Source of the DNA: an uncultured Gammaproteobacteria bacterium
GTDB lineage: Bacteria; Pseudomonadota; Gammaproteobacteria; Enterobacterales; Psychrobiaceae
NCBI GenBank assembly: GCA_937139475.1
Contig: CAKZQF010000098.1
Location: 1 to 37,887 of the forward strand
Direction: 5' to 3'
DNA: 37,887 nucleotides
Shown: in pieces, positions 1-8,465 of the stretch
Numbering within the stretch: position 1 is the stretch's first letter
Layout: every line of letters begins with the position of its first letter
Translations under genes and position numbers: made by a program
The notes under the pieces: generated by a model
Told to the model about the DNA's origin: nothing
The model's database searches: none
The model's input: the letters and a program-made list of their open reading frames with translations, nothing else

Positions 1-66
1 TCATAGTGTCACCTAAAGTTTTATGAGGTGCATGATAACACCTCTAATTAGGTGGCCAAATTAACT

Positions 67-600
67 ATGCCACTACAGTCTGATCAATCATTGACTAAAG
101 AGCAAAACATCTACTTACTCTCGATCAATGGATTGGCGTTGCAATACATCATTGAGCCAACTATGGAAATGCGAAAGACAGCACTAAAGCAGACATACAA
201 AGCATTAATATTTATAGAGGAACCAACGGAAGATGAAATCTTAGATACATTAAGAACTGAACCTGTGGCCATCCAATACCTATCTAATCCTGATGTAAAA
301 ATGCAATTGGAGGCCATATCGAAGTATACCTGCGCAGTTGAGTTTATTAGGGGGGAATTATCTGACGAAACTAAAATATTGGCGCTTATCAAAAACGCTG
401 ACTATGCCCGTTTCGTTGACAAAGTTGATGGAGGTATTCTGGCAATGGTTTTTGGCTTTAATAAGCGATTTAAGAACGTAATGCTTTGCAGTTTAAACCA
501 AAGTGGTTCATTCAAAGGGATGGAGGAATTTATAATTGTACAGCAAATCATCTACTGGAAACTTATCGAACGGTATCCATTGTTGGTTGACTATTTATGA
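67..600 (+). CDS. Hypothetical alpha-solenoid repeat protein
   Basis: I do not recognise a named family. The protein is built from about five degenerate repeats of 22-23 residues over roughly residues 14-130, each following the pattern xLxAIxxxxxAIxFIxxPTxExx (segments ALQYIIEPT, ALIFIEEPT, AIQYLSNPD, AVEFIRGEL, YARFVDKVD). Such short helical repeats, related to those in DUF4116-like and phage-encoded proteins, usually form an alpha-solenoid that binds a protein partner. No signal peptide or membrane segment is visible, so it is probably cytoplasmic. I chose the ATG at 67 because AGGTGG lies about 11 bases upstream; an in-frame GTG at 52 has no ribosome binding site. Its stop overlaps the next start (ATGA), which implies co-translation. 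The function is unknown. Confidence 0.6.
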   Translation: MPLQSDQSLTKEQNIYLLSINGLALQYIIEPTMEMRKTALKQTYKALIFIEEPTEDEILDTLRTEPVAIQYLSNPDVKMQLEAISKYTCAVEFIRGELSDETKILALIKNADYARFVDKVDGGILAMVFGFNKRFKNVMLCSLNQSGSFKGMEEFIIVQQIIYWKLIERYPLLVDYL

Positions 601-1007
601 TGATGTCTACTCATTTGGTACCACAATGTTGTTTGCCTCAAGAGGGGCTCAGCAAAATAACTAATCATATAGATTCATACTTGTTTTTTGGATTCGAGTC
701 ATTGGATTTAGGGCGTTTCGCGTTTGGCATGTATACCTACACTTTTGTGGTTATTCAAGCGCCTACAATGAAATGCATAAGAAGCCAAGTGAGAGGAGTT
801 TTAGAGCGCTTAAAAGCAAGCAACAGAGGAGGTTTCCGTGTCGCATTTCATTTATATGGTACAGAATATACGCGACTAACAGATTTCAATTCTATCAAGG
901 ACTATATATCTGAGCTTAATGATATCAATTTCACTTTATCTGGTTTCTCTGTTGCGAATCCTGGACGAAGGACGTTTCTGGTGGAGTTGTACTGTTTCTT
1001 TAGTTGA
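597..1007 (+). CDS. Hypothetical protein, coupled to the repeat protein
   Basis: Unrecognised protein of 136 residues. It begins with three consecutive ATG codons (597, 600, 603), the first overlapping the stop of the upstream gene, so the two are probably translationally coupled and act together. There is no signal peptide; two Cys lie near the N terminus (residues 11-12) and the composition is mixed alpha/beta with an aromatic-rich segment around residues 28-52. It ends abruptly in an aromatic stretch (LYCFFS), so a shortened C terminus is possible. A perfect 12-bp inverted repeat begins 19 bases after the stop and may end the transcript. No function can be given. Confidence 0.5.
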   Translation: MMMSTHLVPQCCLPQEGLSKITNHIDSYLFFGFESLDLGRFAFGMYTYTFVVIQAPTMKCIRSQVRGVLERLKASNRGGFRVAFHLYGTEYTRLTDFNSIKDYISELNDINFTLSGFSVANPGRRTFLVELYCFFS

Positions 1008-1025
1008 AAAAGTATCCACTCGATC

Positions 1026-1062
1026 TCACATCGAGGATAAATAGAGTTTGTCCTCGATGTGA
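1026..1062. repeat. Perfect 12-bp inverted repeat
   Basis: TCACATCGAGGA (1026-1037) and TCCTCGATGTGA (1051-1062) form a perfect stem with a 13-base loop directly after the two-gene unit 67-1007. There is no following T-run, so it is either a weak terminator or a binding/recombination site. The rest of 1063-1177 holds nothing I recognise. Confidence 0.6.
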
Positions 1063-1177
1063 CATACTGATCTTGGCGCAAAGTACTCGTTCAAAAGAGC
1101 ATGCGGCAAGGCCCTCTTTACACAGTGAACAGGCATAAACGGTCAAATCGTTGAATGCCCGTTCGGTTAGCGTGCTT

Positions 1178-2182
1178 TTAAGGTGCTATTGAAAGTAGCC
1201 CTTGCTCTCTCATTGCCTGCCAGAAAGCGTCTGGGATTTCAGTATTTACTAAATTGACATTGCTCTTAACCCGCTTTGGCGAACTAGAGTTTAAGGCCAC
1301 AGAAACAATTTCATCAAACAAAAATGAAAACTGCACACATACTTCCGCAGGTTTAACAGAAAACTCATCACAGAGCGCGTTAAATTTATCACGCCAAGCG
1401 AACTCTTTCGGGTGAGTGTCGCGACTAATTTCTTTATAGTCAAAGTTGTTACTGCCAATTAAGAAGCCTGCATTAAATACCGCCGAGTTAATCACTTCAA
1501 CCCCTTGCTTAGCAAGCTTTTTAAGTAAAGTAAGGGTTGAATCCTCATGAATAAGAGGGGTAACTGAACAAGCAAACATTGCCCAGTCCAAAGTCACATG
1601 ATCGCTGATAAAGTCAATCACACTGACATCTTTAGCGCCAACGCCAACTGATTCAACTTTGCCAGCATTGCGTAGCTCCATCAAAGCTTTGTACGCGTCG
1701 AGTATATCCTGCTTGCGCTTTGCTAACTCAGCATCGTTTTGTGCACCTGCAAGGTATTCATCAGGATCATGAATCGACACAATTTTCGCTTCATAATCCC
1801 CCAACAGCTCGTTGCCTTGTTGATAGCAATGCAGGATGCCCTCATAAGAAATGTCTTGCTGGGCATCATGTTGTAGATTAACCCAAGCACCGGGTTCAAA
1901 CGTCGGCTCGGCGCCCTTAAGTGGAACGCGCTTCCAACCAAGCTTGTTGCTAATTTTGACCGCATCAGGAGCAACATTAAGGGCTTTTAACCCTGTGGCA
2001 AGCGACTCTAAAGCCAAGCCTGCGCCATATTTCCCTGCGCTATCAAAGACAGGAATTTCGCGACTACTTTCAATGGCCGCTTGTACTAGTTGATTTTTAG
2101 TTTCCGGCTCTAGTTCAACAAAAAGATTACCTAGGCTACTGGTGCCAAATATGATTTTTGGTAATGAATATTTTTTAGTCAT
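1178..2182 (-). CDS. Aldo/keto reductase, L-fucose dehydrogenase-like
   Basis: A cytoplasmic NAD(P)-dependent aldo/keto reductase of the subgroup containing L-fucose / D-threo-aldose 1-dehydrogenase and L-galactose dehydrogenase. The start at 2182 (MTKKYSLPKIIFGTSSLG) gives 334 residues, the usual length; the open frame extends 17 codons further upstream without support. The tetrad expected of the fold can be seen: Asp in FDSAGKYG, Tyr in the same motif, Lys in VKISNKLGWKR and His in IVSIHDPDEYL. The family oxidises L-fucose to L-fuconolactone, the first step of the non-phosphorylating fucose route. Lying about 1.5 kb from two alpha-L-fucosidases on the same strand, it is a good candidate for using the fucose they release. 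Downstream enzymes (lactonase, fuconate dehydratase) are not in the window, so substrate assignment is inference. Confidence 0.8.
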   Translation of the reverse strand: MTKKYSLPKIIFGTSSLGNLFVELEPETKNQLVQAAIESSREIPVFDSAGKYGAGLALESLATGLKALNVAPDAVKISNKLGWKRVPLKGAEPTFEPGAWVNLQHDAQQDISYEGILHCYQQGNELLGDYEAKIVSIHDPDEYLAGAQNDAELAKRKQDILDAYKALMELRNAGKVESVGVGAKDVSVIDFISDHVTLDWAMFACSVTPLIHEDSTLTLLKKLAKQGVEVINSAVFNAGFLIGSNNFDYKEISRDTHPKEFAWRDKFNALCDEFSVKPAEVCVQFSFLFDEIVSVALNSSSPKRVKSNVNLVNTEIPDAFWQAMREQGLLSIAP

Positions 2183-2314
2183 TTTTAATGCTCTGCTAAT
2201 GAGATTACTACGTGACATGCGATAGCTTCTCATTCTGTTTTAAATAAAATCATGGTAAGTGGATTGGCATCGACAAGCAACATCAATGCCCCTTACCTAT
2301 AATAAACAATTATT

Positions 2315-3439
2315 TTACACTCTTCTCACTAATTGTTGGTTCATACGCATCAGCATATAATCTTTATCTTTTTTCCACTCTAACGTTTCAGCCATCATGC
2401 CAATCGAGCCCATTACCTGATTGACAAATTTACCATAGGTTTTATGGGTTTCATCAGTGTCTGTCGCGAAGAAAACCAACCTAATAGTGTCAACTAACGT
2501 CTCACTTTGCCATAAGCAACTTACTTCACCCTTATCATTACTCGGGTTATAACCCAACGAAATGATATCTCCATTGATTACCGTGCTTTCATTCTCATCA
2601 AATCGCACAATAGGTGATAGGCCGTTTGCTATCATCGCTGCATGCCTTAATCGGAATTTATCATTGGACTGAGTGAACGCCCGATAGATCTTTTCATATA
2701 AACGAACAAAAGGTTTATCGCTCTCATAATCAATGGCAGTCCCCTTTAATAGCCGTCTGGTCATCGGAACGCTAACTACGGCGTAGGTTACTGCAGTGTA
2801 ATCACCGTTAACCACAACATCTTGCTGCATATAACGTGTCGAAATCTCACGAAAATTATGAGTGATACTCTCCCTACTGCCCTTTTCTCTCGCAAAAATG
2901 TCATAGGTGAGATGTTGATGGTCGCGTACTTTCAATTCGCCAGGCGCAAGACCAATTCGCTGAGAAATTAGTGCTACCGCTTTAAATACTTTTTGATGAA
3001 ACTTAGCAGCGTTTTCACGTAAATCGCTACCCGTTGCCAGAAATAAGAATTTTACTTTATTAGAGCGCACAGCCCCGTCAAAGTAGCCTTTGAACGTACT
3101 ATTATGCAGGGGGTTATAAAAGAAAAATGATTGCTTATGGGTATGTAACACTTGCTGTTCATCGCTATTTCTTACACGAACCAAGCGATTATTAGCAACA
3201 AAATTGGCATGTTCTATATTGCACTCTTCAATCACGTTGAAAACCAATTTAGACAATTTCTGATAGAAATTTTGATAGGGCTGAGATGTCGTTAAATCGA
3301 TGTCCTCTCCCATTAGCGCAATAAGCTTATCGGTTAATGGCATTTCAGCAATAATATAGTGATTATCGCGAGCATTAGCGGGCACATATACTTTTTCTGA
3401 TGCGCGATGTTTTCTAAGTATTGAACTAGCTCTTCTCAT
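2315..3439 (-). CDS. Conserved protein of unknown function (DUF3083-like)
   Basis: A 374-residue protein without signal peptide or membrane segments. From memory it resembles the DUF3083 family of Alteromonadales (N-terminal YVPANARDNHYIIAEMP), but I cannot confirm this by search and no activity is known to me. The start at 3439 (MRRASSILRK) is preferred because GAGGA lies a few bases upstream, whereas the earlier in-frame ATG at 3493 has no such signal. The sequence is basic at its N terminus and has alternating alpha/beta character. It is 132 bp upstream of the aldo/keto reductase on the same strand, so they may share a transcript, although such a gap could hold a separate promoter. It is probably a housekeeping lineage marker rather than part of the sugar locus. 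Confidence 0.6.
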   Translation of the reverse strand: MRRASSILRKHRASEKVYVPANARDNHYIIAEMPLTDKLIALMGEDIDLTTSQPYQNFYQKLSKLVFNVIEECNIEHANFVANNRLVRVRNSDEQQVLHTHKQSFFFYNPLHNSTFKGYFDGAVRSNKVKFLFLATGSDLRENAAKFHQKVFKAVALISQRIGLAPGELKVRDHQHLTYDIFAREKGSRESITHNFREISTRYMQQDVVVNGDYTAVTYAVVSVPMTRRLLKGTAIDYESDKPFVRLYEKIYRAFTQSNDKFRLRHAAMIANGLSPIVRFDENESTVINGDIISLGYNPSNDKGEVSCLWQSETLVDTIRLVFFATDTDETHKTYGKFVNQVMGSIGMMAETLEWKKDKDYMLMRMNQQLVRRV

Positions 3440-3596
3440 TTTATCCTCACTTACTAAATGAATAGCGACAAATACATTCAACCCAGCCGCCAATGAATCT
3501 TATATATAATAGACAGTATATAGATACGAGAAATATGTCAACAATGATCACAGCAAATAAAGAGATTTCTTCATAAGAAGGTAAAAGGGAGTAAAT

Positions 3597-3628
3597 AAAA
3601 AAGGTTTGAGCTTTTCAGCTCAAACCTT
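3597..3628 (-). terminator. Rho-independent terminator after the GH29 gene
   Basis: AAGGTTTGAGCT (3601-3612) and AGCTCAAACCTT (3617-3628) form a perfect 12-bp stem with loop TTTC. Read on the minus strand it is followed by a T-run (complement of the A-run at 3597-3602). It lies 20 bases beyond the stop of the fucosidase gene. Confidence 0.9.
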
Positions 3629-3647
3629 AGTAAAATGCGATAAGAAG

Positions 3648-5489
3648 TTAGTGTTGCGGCGCAATTAACTCAATCGATTCAATGTCGATATTCATTGCCC
3701 TATAACGCTGATCTTGTGCTTTGAATTCCTTTAAACTGGTTTTTAGCTCAAATGCTTGCCCTTGTTTCAAGGTAACTTTTTGAACACCAACTTTATCGAA
3801 TTTCAACTTGCCAAGCGTGCTGTGGGAAACTTGTCCTAAATCTTCCTGTACTTTAATGGTTTGCTCATTACCATCAAATGACTGTAACGTTTTGACTTTA
3901 TGTCCCCTCCCCTTAAGATTAAACGCTAACTGATCATTAGCGCTGGCGATAACAAAATCTTTGTCTTTATAGCGCATTTTATAGTTAATTTTCACTTTAT
4001 AACTACCTGCGACAGGAACATCAACATACCAGCTGCGAGAGAAATCTTTTAACATTGAGCGATAGCTTTCTTTACCAAATTTGCCATGTTTAGTCGCTTG
4101 CTCACCAGTTAAAGTGATAATGCCGTGCGAATTGGCCTTGCTATGGCGAGGTATTATTTCTAATGCACCAGCATAATTGAGCTTTAAGATGGTTAGATAA
4201 GGGTCTTTAGTGGTCCCGCTAAGGTCGATAACGGTGTTACCATCGATTTGGTTAATCAATAATTTAGCTTTATCACCAGTTAACTGGGTAACTCGTTGCA
4301 CCTTATTCACTAAGCCAGGAATGACTAATTTATTATCCTCTGGCCACTGATGTACATGTAAATACAAGGTATTGTCCGCCGTTGAAACCTGGCCCCAATC
4401 TAATTTAAGAAACGGATTTAACCCAGTGTCGAAAATAGCTTCCTTATGCTTTTCAACCCATTTGCCCACACCGAACAACACATCCTTTTCATAGGGCAAA
4501 ATACTGCCATCCCCTTTAGGGCCAATGTTTAACAAGAAGTTGCCCCCCATACTGGCGATATCCGAGAGCTTACGTACTTGTACAGCAACTTGCTCTTCAA
4601 GCGGTAGGCCTTTGACCCATGATTTATAGCCCCATGTATGGTAAAAAGTGCCCGGGGTTTCCCATGGGTATTCAACTATAGGTGCATCTGGCACATGATT
4701 ATCTGGCATGGTTAGAAAATCCCCTTGATTATTCATCACCCGTCCATTAATTAATGCGTCAGGTTGATATTTCTTAACCACCTCCCTAAAACGTTTGCTT
4801 TGCGCAAGTGTAGGCTCCCCCATGTCAAAGAAGACCTCAACAATGTCACCATAGTTGCTCATCAGTTCCTCTAGCTGAGCCACTTGAAAGTCTTCATTCG
4901 CTTTGGATACCTTGCCGAACACACTAATCTTCCCGTCAATCGGATTACGTTCAGGGTTTGGGCCATTAAAGTGCCAATCAGGTGTTGAATAATATAATCC
5001 TAACTTCAAACCATGACGCTTAGTTGCTTCACTCAACTCTTTCAATAAGTCTTTTTTATAAGGGGTGTAATCTACAATATCAAAATCAGTATGTTTTGAG
5101 TCAAACATCGCGAAGCCATCATGATGTTTTGTGGTTAGTACGATGTAACGCATACCAGCATGCTTAGCTAATTTAGCAATCGCATCAGCATCAAAGTTAC
5201 TCGGATTAAATTGTTTAACAACTTCTTGATAGTCTTGCTGCGAAATATCAGCATGGCGCTGAATTTGCTCTCCTAATTTTTCGATTTGCTTCCCCTGCCA
5301 TACGCCTGCAAGATCAGCATATGCGCCAAAATGAATGAACAAACCAAAACGCATTGCCTGCCAGTTTTCTATGGCAGATTTATTTTGCAATTGCGCTGTA
5401 ACTGTATTACTCCCTTCCGCCGCCATCGTTGGCAAAACAGCAAAAGACAATAAGCCAGACAGCAAAAGGAGCTTAGATAGCTTAAACAT
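3648..5489 (-). CDS. GH29 alpha-L-fucosidase, secreted
   Basis: A retaining exo-alpha-L-fucosidase of glycoside hydrolase family 29. A Sec signal peptide ends near Ala23 (PTMA|AEG), so it acts in the periplasm or outside. The catalytic barrel spans about residues 40-345: HFG (53-55), TKHHDGF (120-126), GLYYSTPDWH (164-173), and the nucleophile Asp222 in VFFDMG. An Ig-like beta region follows, and the last ~150 residues (about 465-613) form a beta-rich module resembling an accessory carbohydrate-binding domain. AAGG lies about 9 bases before the start. It is 148 bp downstream of a small secreted protein on the same strand; both are probably driven from the operator-bearing region near 6067. 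With sulfatases nearby, a sulfated fucan or fucose-branched glycan is the likely substrate. The family is secure; linkage specificity is not. Confidence 0.93.
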   Translation of the reverse strand: MFKLSKLLLLSGLLSFAVLPTMAAEGSNTVTAQLQNKSAIENWQAMRFGLFIHFGAYADLAGVWQGKQIEKLGEQIQRHADISQQDYQEVVKQFNPSNFDADAIAKLAKHAGMRYIVLTTKHHDGFAMFDSKHTDFDIVDYTPYKKDLLKELSEATKRHGLKLGLYYSTPDWHFNGPNPERNPIDGKISVFGKVSKANEDFQVAQLEELMSNYGDIVEVFFDMGEPTLAQSKRFREVVKKYQPDALINGRVMNNQGDFLTMPDNHVPDAPIVEYPWETPGTFYHTWGYKSWVKGLPLEEQVAVQVRKLSDIASMGGNFLLNIGPKGDGSILPYEKDVLFGVGKWVEKHKEAIFDTGLNPFLKLDWGQVSTADNTLYLHVHQWPEDNKLVIPGLVNKVQRVTQLTGDKAKLLINQIDGNTVIDLSGTTKDPYLTILKLNYAGALEIIPRHSKANSHGIITLTGEQATKHGKFGKESYRSMLKDFSRSWYVDVPVAGSYKVKINYKMRYKDKDFVIASANDQLAFNLKGRGHKVKTLQSFDGNEQTIKVQEDLGQVSHSTLGKLKFDKVGVQKVTLKQGQAFELKTSLKEFKAQDQRYRAMNIDIESIELIAPQH

Positions 5490-5637
5490 AGTTAGAAACC
5501 TTAATTGTCGGTATGAATAGGAACTGCTGTACTCATACCAATGTGTGAAATTGTCTTAATGCAAAGAAACAGCTCAAACACCGCGCTCAGAATCTTTGCG
5601 TTGAAAAGACATGTAATCTTGCGACTTAAAAAATCCG

Positions 5638-5994
5638 TTATTGCTGGTTCGCAGATCGTTGAGCTCGTTTAAACTGGTTCATTTTTTTCATTTTACCTGC
5701 GCCGATAATCTCTTTGAGCTGACGATTGGTAGAAACATTTATTGGTTTTGCAGCTGCCCTAAAGGCTTTTTTATCAGCTTTATACTCATTTTTTAGTGAA
5801 GCGTAATGGTGCTGTTTATAGAGCAGAATTTGATATACCTTCTCTTCTTCGTCTTTACTCAAATTAAGAACCTGCACAAATTCAGCTGTTTTCCTTTTAG
5901 CAATCTTGGCCACTTGGTCTATTGTATCGCCAGCAAAAACTGAACTCGAAATAAAAAAAGATAGCGTCAGTAATATTATTGATAAGTTTTTCAT
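5638..5994 (-). CDS. Small secreted helical protein, unknown function
   Basis: A 118-residue protein starting at 5994 (MKNLSIILLTLSF), where AAAGGT precedes the ATG by about 7 bases; the longer open frame from 6057 would hide the signal peptide. The signal peptide ends at SVFA|GDT (about residue 21). The mature part is highly charged and predicted helical (KDEEEKVYQILLYKQ, EYKADKKAFRAAAK), superficially like the periplasmic Spy/CpxP proteins, but I see no clear LTxxQ motif. It is the first gene of the minus-strand unit leading into the fucosidase and lies about 73 bp from the shared operator-like motif, so it is probably co-induced with that enzyme. No catalytic residues are apparent. Confidence 0.65.
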   Translation of the reverse strand: MKNLSIILLTLSFFISSSVFAGDTIDQVAKIAKRKTAEFVQVLNLSKDEEEKVYQILLYKQHHYASLKNEYKADKKAFRAAAKPINVSTNRQLKEIIGAGKMKKMNQFKRAQRSANQQ

Positions 5995-6061
5995 GTTGTA
6001 CCTTTGAATGATTTTTGTCTGTGTTCTATTGCAACTTAACAAAAAAACACGCCACATTAAA

Positions 6062-6086
6062 GTGACCTTTACAAATAATCGACACC
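6062..6086. promoter_or_regulatory. Putative locus operator, site 1
   Basis: The stretch reads GTGACCTTTACAAATAATCG, with the core CCTTTACAAATAAT. It aligns base for base with the site at 20466 (GTGTCCTTTGTAAAGAATAA), differing mainly in the two central bases and the base after AAA. It sits between the divergent fucosidase units, 73 bp upstream of the 5994 start and 278 bp upstream of the 6364 start. Function is inferred only from recurrence. Confidence 0.45.
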
Positions 6087-6363
6087 ATATATATCAGTTT
6101 CATCGATGTTTTTATTATTTTAACGACACTTTTATATGGCAAAAACCAGCAACAACATACAGGTCAACCCAATGAATACCCCACCATTAGGTGCTATACA
6201 AGTGCGTCATACTGCAAACAATGCAAGTTAAACCACACGCTATATACTTTTTAAAAAATCAAACTAGACAATGTCGATTATTAATAATAAGCTCACCAAC
6301 AAGAATAAAAGCAGTAATGGCATAAAAACGATTAACAAAAGTCCACAACAATTAGGTAAAAAG

Positions 6364-7902
6364 ATGAAAAGTCGAATAAAAATACTCACCAGCATTCTCC
6401 TCTGCGGCGCAGTTTCGTCATGCACGACAGCACTTAATCAGCAGACCAGTACGCTTAACACCGCTCCTGACTACCAAGAGGACTGGAATTCCTTATCAAA
6501 TCATCAGGCTGCGCCGAAGTGGTATCAAGATGCCAAACTCGGCATCTACCTACATTGGGGCGTATATTCGGTGCCTGCATATGCTAGTGAATGGTATCCA
6601 AGGTGGATGCACTTTAAACATCGTAAAGAGTATAAACATCATATCGCGACCTATGGCGAACTAAACGAATTTGGCTACCATGATTTTGTGCCAATGTTTA
6701 AAGGTGAACACTTTGATGCCGTTGCGTGGGCTGAATTATTTAAAAGAGCTGGAGCAAAATTCGCCGGACCAGTGAGTGAGCACCATGATGGTTTTGCGAT
6801 GTGGGACAGTGAACTAACCCCATGGAATGCCAAAGATAAAGGGCCGAAAGTTGACGTGACCGGTGAACTTAAACAAGCGATTACCAGCCAAGGATTGAAA
6901 TTTATTACCACCTTCCACCATTCTAGAAACCTACAACGTTACAACAAATCTGAAAACGCGCCGGGTGAACGGTTCAGCAGCTCCCATTTTCCGTATTTTA
7001 AAGGCACCCCACCAGCCAGTACCGATCCTGAACTAGCAATGCTTTACGGCAACATGCCTGAAGATGAATGGAATGAAAAAATTTGGTTTGGTAAATTGAA
7101 AGAAGTTATCGATAAATATCAACCAGATATTGTATGGTTTGATTCCTGGCTAAACCAAGTACCTGAAAGTTATCGTAAAAAATTCTCGGCTTATTATTTA
7201 AATGAGGCAAAAAAATTAAATAAAGAAGTAGTTATCATCAGGAAACAAAATGATTTGCCACTGTCATTTAGTGTTGATGATTTAGAAAAATCACGCAAAA
7301 ACCATATTGGCCAACAACCTTGGATGACGGATGAAACCATTAGCAAAGGCAGTTGGTCGTACACCGAAAACTTGCGGGTCAAATCTGCGCAAGATGTATT
7401 GCATGTGCTTATTGATGTCGTCAGCAAAAATGGCACCATGTTGCTTAATGTCTCTCCTAAAGCCAATGGTATTATTCCTGAAAATCAGCAGGCGGTACTG
7501 TTAAAAATGGGGAGTTGGTTAGAGAAATACGGTGAAGCCATTTATGCCACCCGCCCTTGGTACACCTTTGGTGAAGGTCCAACCAAAGAGCCTGAAGGTC
7601 ACTTTAAAAACCATAGGGAATTTGCCAAAGTTAAATACACTAACCAAGACATTCGTTATACCACTAAACAAGGCGTAATTTATGCCACGGTATTAGGCAC
7701 GCCAACAGCAAACCAAAAAATGACGCTAAGCGCCTTTGCCAAAACAAAACTGCCTAAGAACACCCAAATTAGCAACATCACCGCCCTTGGCAGCAACCAA
7801 ACCATTAGTTGGCAAATAACAGAAACTGGCTTAGAGCTCACAACACCTAGCCGACAAGTAGATGAAATGGCCACCGTGTTTAAAATTGAATTGGATAGTT
7901 AA
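6364..7902 (+). CDS. GH29 alpha-L-fucosidase, lipoprotein
   Basis: A second GH29 enzyme, 512 residues, of a different subgroup from its neighbour: it lacks the long C-terminal accessory module and has an extended loop after the HWG motif. The start at 6364 (MKSRIKILTSILLCG) is favoured because it gives a lipoprotein signal with lipobox VSSC (Cys20) and has TAGGT about 8 bases upstream; the open frame runs 31 codons further. Active-site landmarks are HWG (64-66), EHHDGF (139-144), FHHSRN (184-189) and the nucleophile Asp260 in DIVWFDSW. A beta-sandwich tail occupies about 420-512. Residue +2 after Cys20 is Thr, so it is expected at the outer membrane. It is divergent from the 5994->3648 unit, sharing the operator-bearing promoter region. 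Confidence 0.93.
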   Translation: MKSRIKILTSILLCGAVSSCTTALNQQTSTLNTAPDYQEDWNSLSNHQAAPKWYQDAKLGIYLHWGVYSVPAYASEWYPRWMHFKHRKEYKHHIATYGELNEFGYHDFVPMFKGEHFDAVAWAELFKRAGAKFAGPVSEHHDGFAMWDSELTPWNAKDKGPKVDVTGELKQAITSQGLKFITTFHHSRNLQRYNKSENAPGERFSSSHFPYFKGTPPASTDPELAMLYGNMPEDEWNEKIWFGKLKEVIDKYQPDIVWFDSWLNQVPESYRKKFSAYYLNEAKKLNKEVVIIRKQNDLPLSFSVDDLEKSRKNHIGQQPWMTDETISKGSWSYTENLRVKSAQDVLHVLIDVVSKNGTMLLNVSPKANGIIPENQQAVLLKMGSWLEKYGEAIYATRPWYTFGEGPTKEPEGHFKNHREFAKVKYTNQDIRYTTKQGVIYATVLGTPTANQKMTLSAFAKTKLPKNTQISNITALGSNQTISWQITETGLELTTPSRQVDEMATVFKIELDS

Positions 7903-7930
7903 CAATGCAATTTATAGTGACGGATAATTT

Positions 7931-8465
7931 AAAAGCAAGCATCGCTGCTTTAATGCTTGTCAGTTAGCAATTATTACGCATGATATTGGTGACTGGATCA
8001 GGTTTGGCATGCAATTCAACGTTTTCTTAAAATTTGAAGTTATAAATTGCATGCCAGTTGCTTTTCAATATGAAATACATCCATGTATTTCACCCTGCGG
8101 GCCAGCCTTCGGCTGTTCAAATTGATTCCAGACCAATTTGGGCTTCTTAAAGAAAGAGTAACCAAAAGATTAAATTTTCTGAAAAAATTTAAGACAGCTT
8201 TCGCTGGTCCGTAGGACAAATAACAGGGACGTTATTTGCAAAGGCGACCCGTTTGTTTATCGCAGACCGTAAATAAAAGATTGTCTAACCGATACCGTAT
8301 TTGATCCGCTTCCCTGCGGCAAATGCTAAAAAATCATCCCTGATTTTTTTATCGGCCAATCTCTGATTTAAGGCGATAAACGACGTGGGTATCCGCGCTT
8401 TAAAAATGCCACTTCAATAAAAGACCTTAACTGACAGGCATTAAGCATCATAGCTTGCCTTTTTA
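7931..8465. repeat. Fold-back (MITE-like) repeat element, ~535 bp
   Basis: The ends are long imperfect inverted repeats: 7931-7967 against 8428-8465, about 27 of 33 core positions complementary, including TAACTGACA and GCATTAA blocks. Inside is a nested series of hairpins: GGCATGCAATT/AATTGCATGCC (8006-8016/8045-8055), CAGCCTTCGGCTG near 8112, CAAATAAC/GTTATTTG near 8217-8239, GTTTATCGC/GCGATAAAC (8255-8263/8373-8381), AGATTG/CAATCT (8278-8283/8357-8362), AAAAAATCA/TGATTTTTT (8328-8336/8341-8349). No open frame is convincing. The layout fits a non-autonomous mobile or multicopy intergenic element; I cannot see other copies in this window. Confidence 0.6.

Noticed and set aside
8203..8280. Coding fragment (AKATRLFIADRK-like)
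   Set aside because: The frame is short, flanked by stops, and lies within the hairpin-rich fold-back element, so it is best explained as repeat text.
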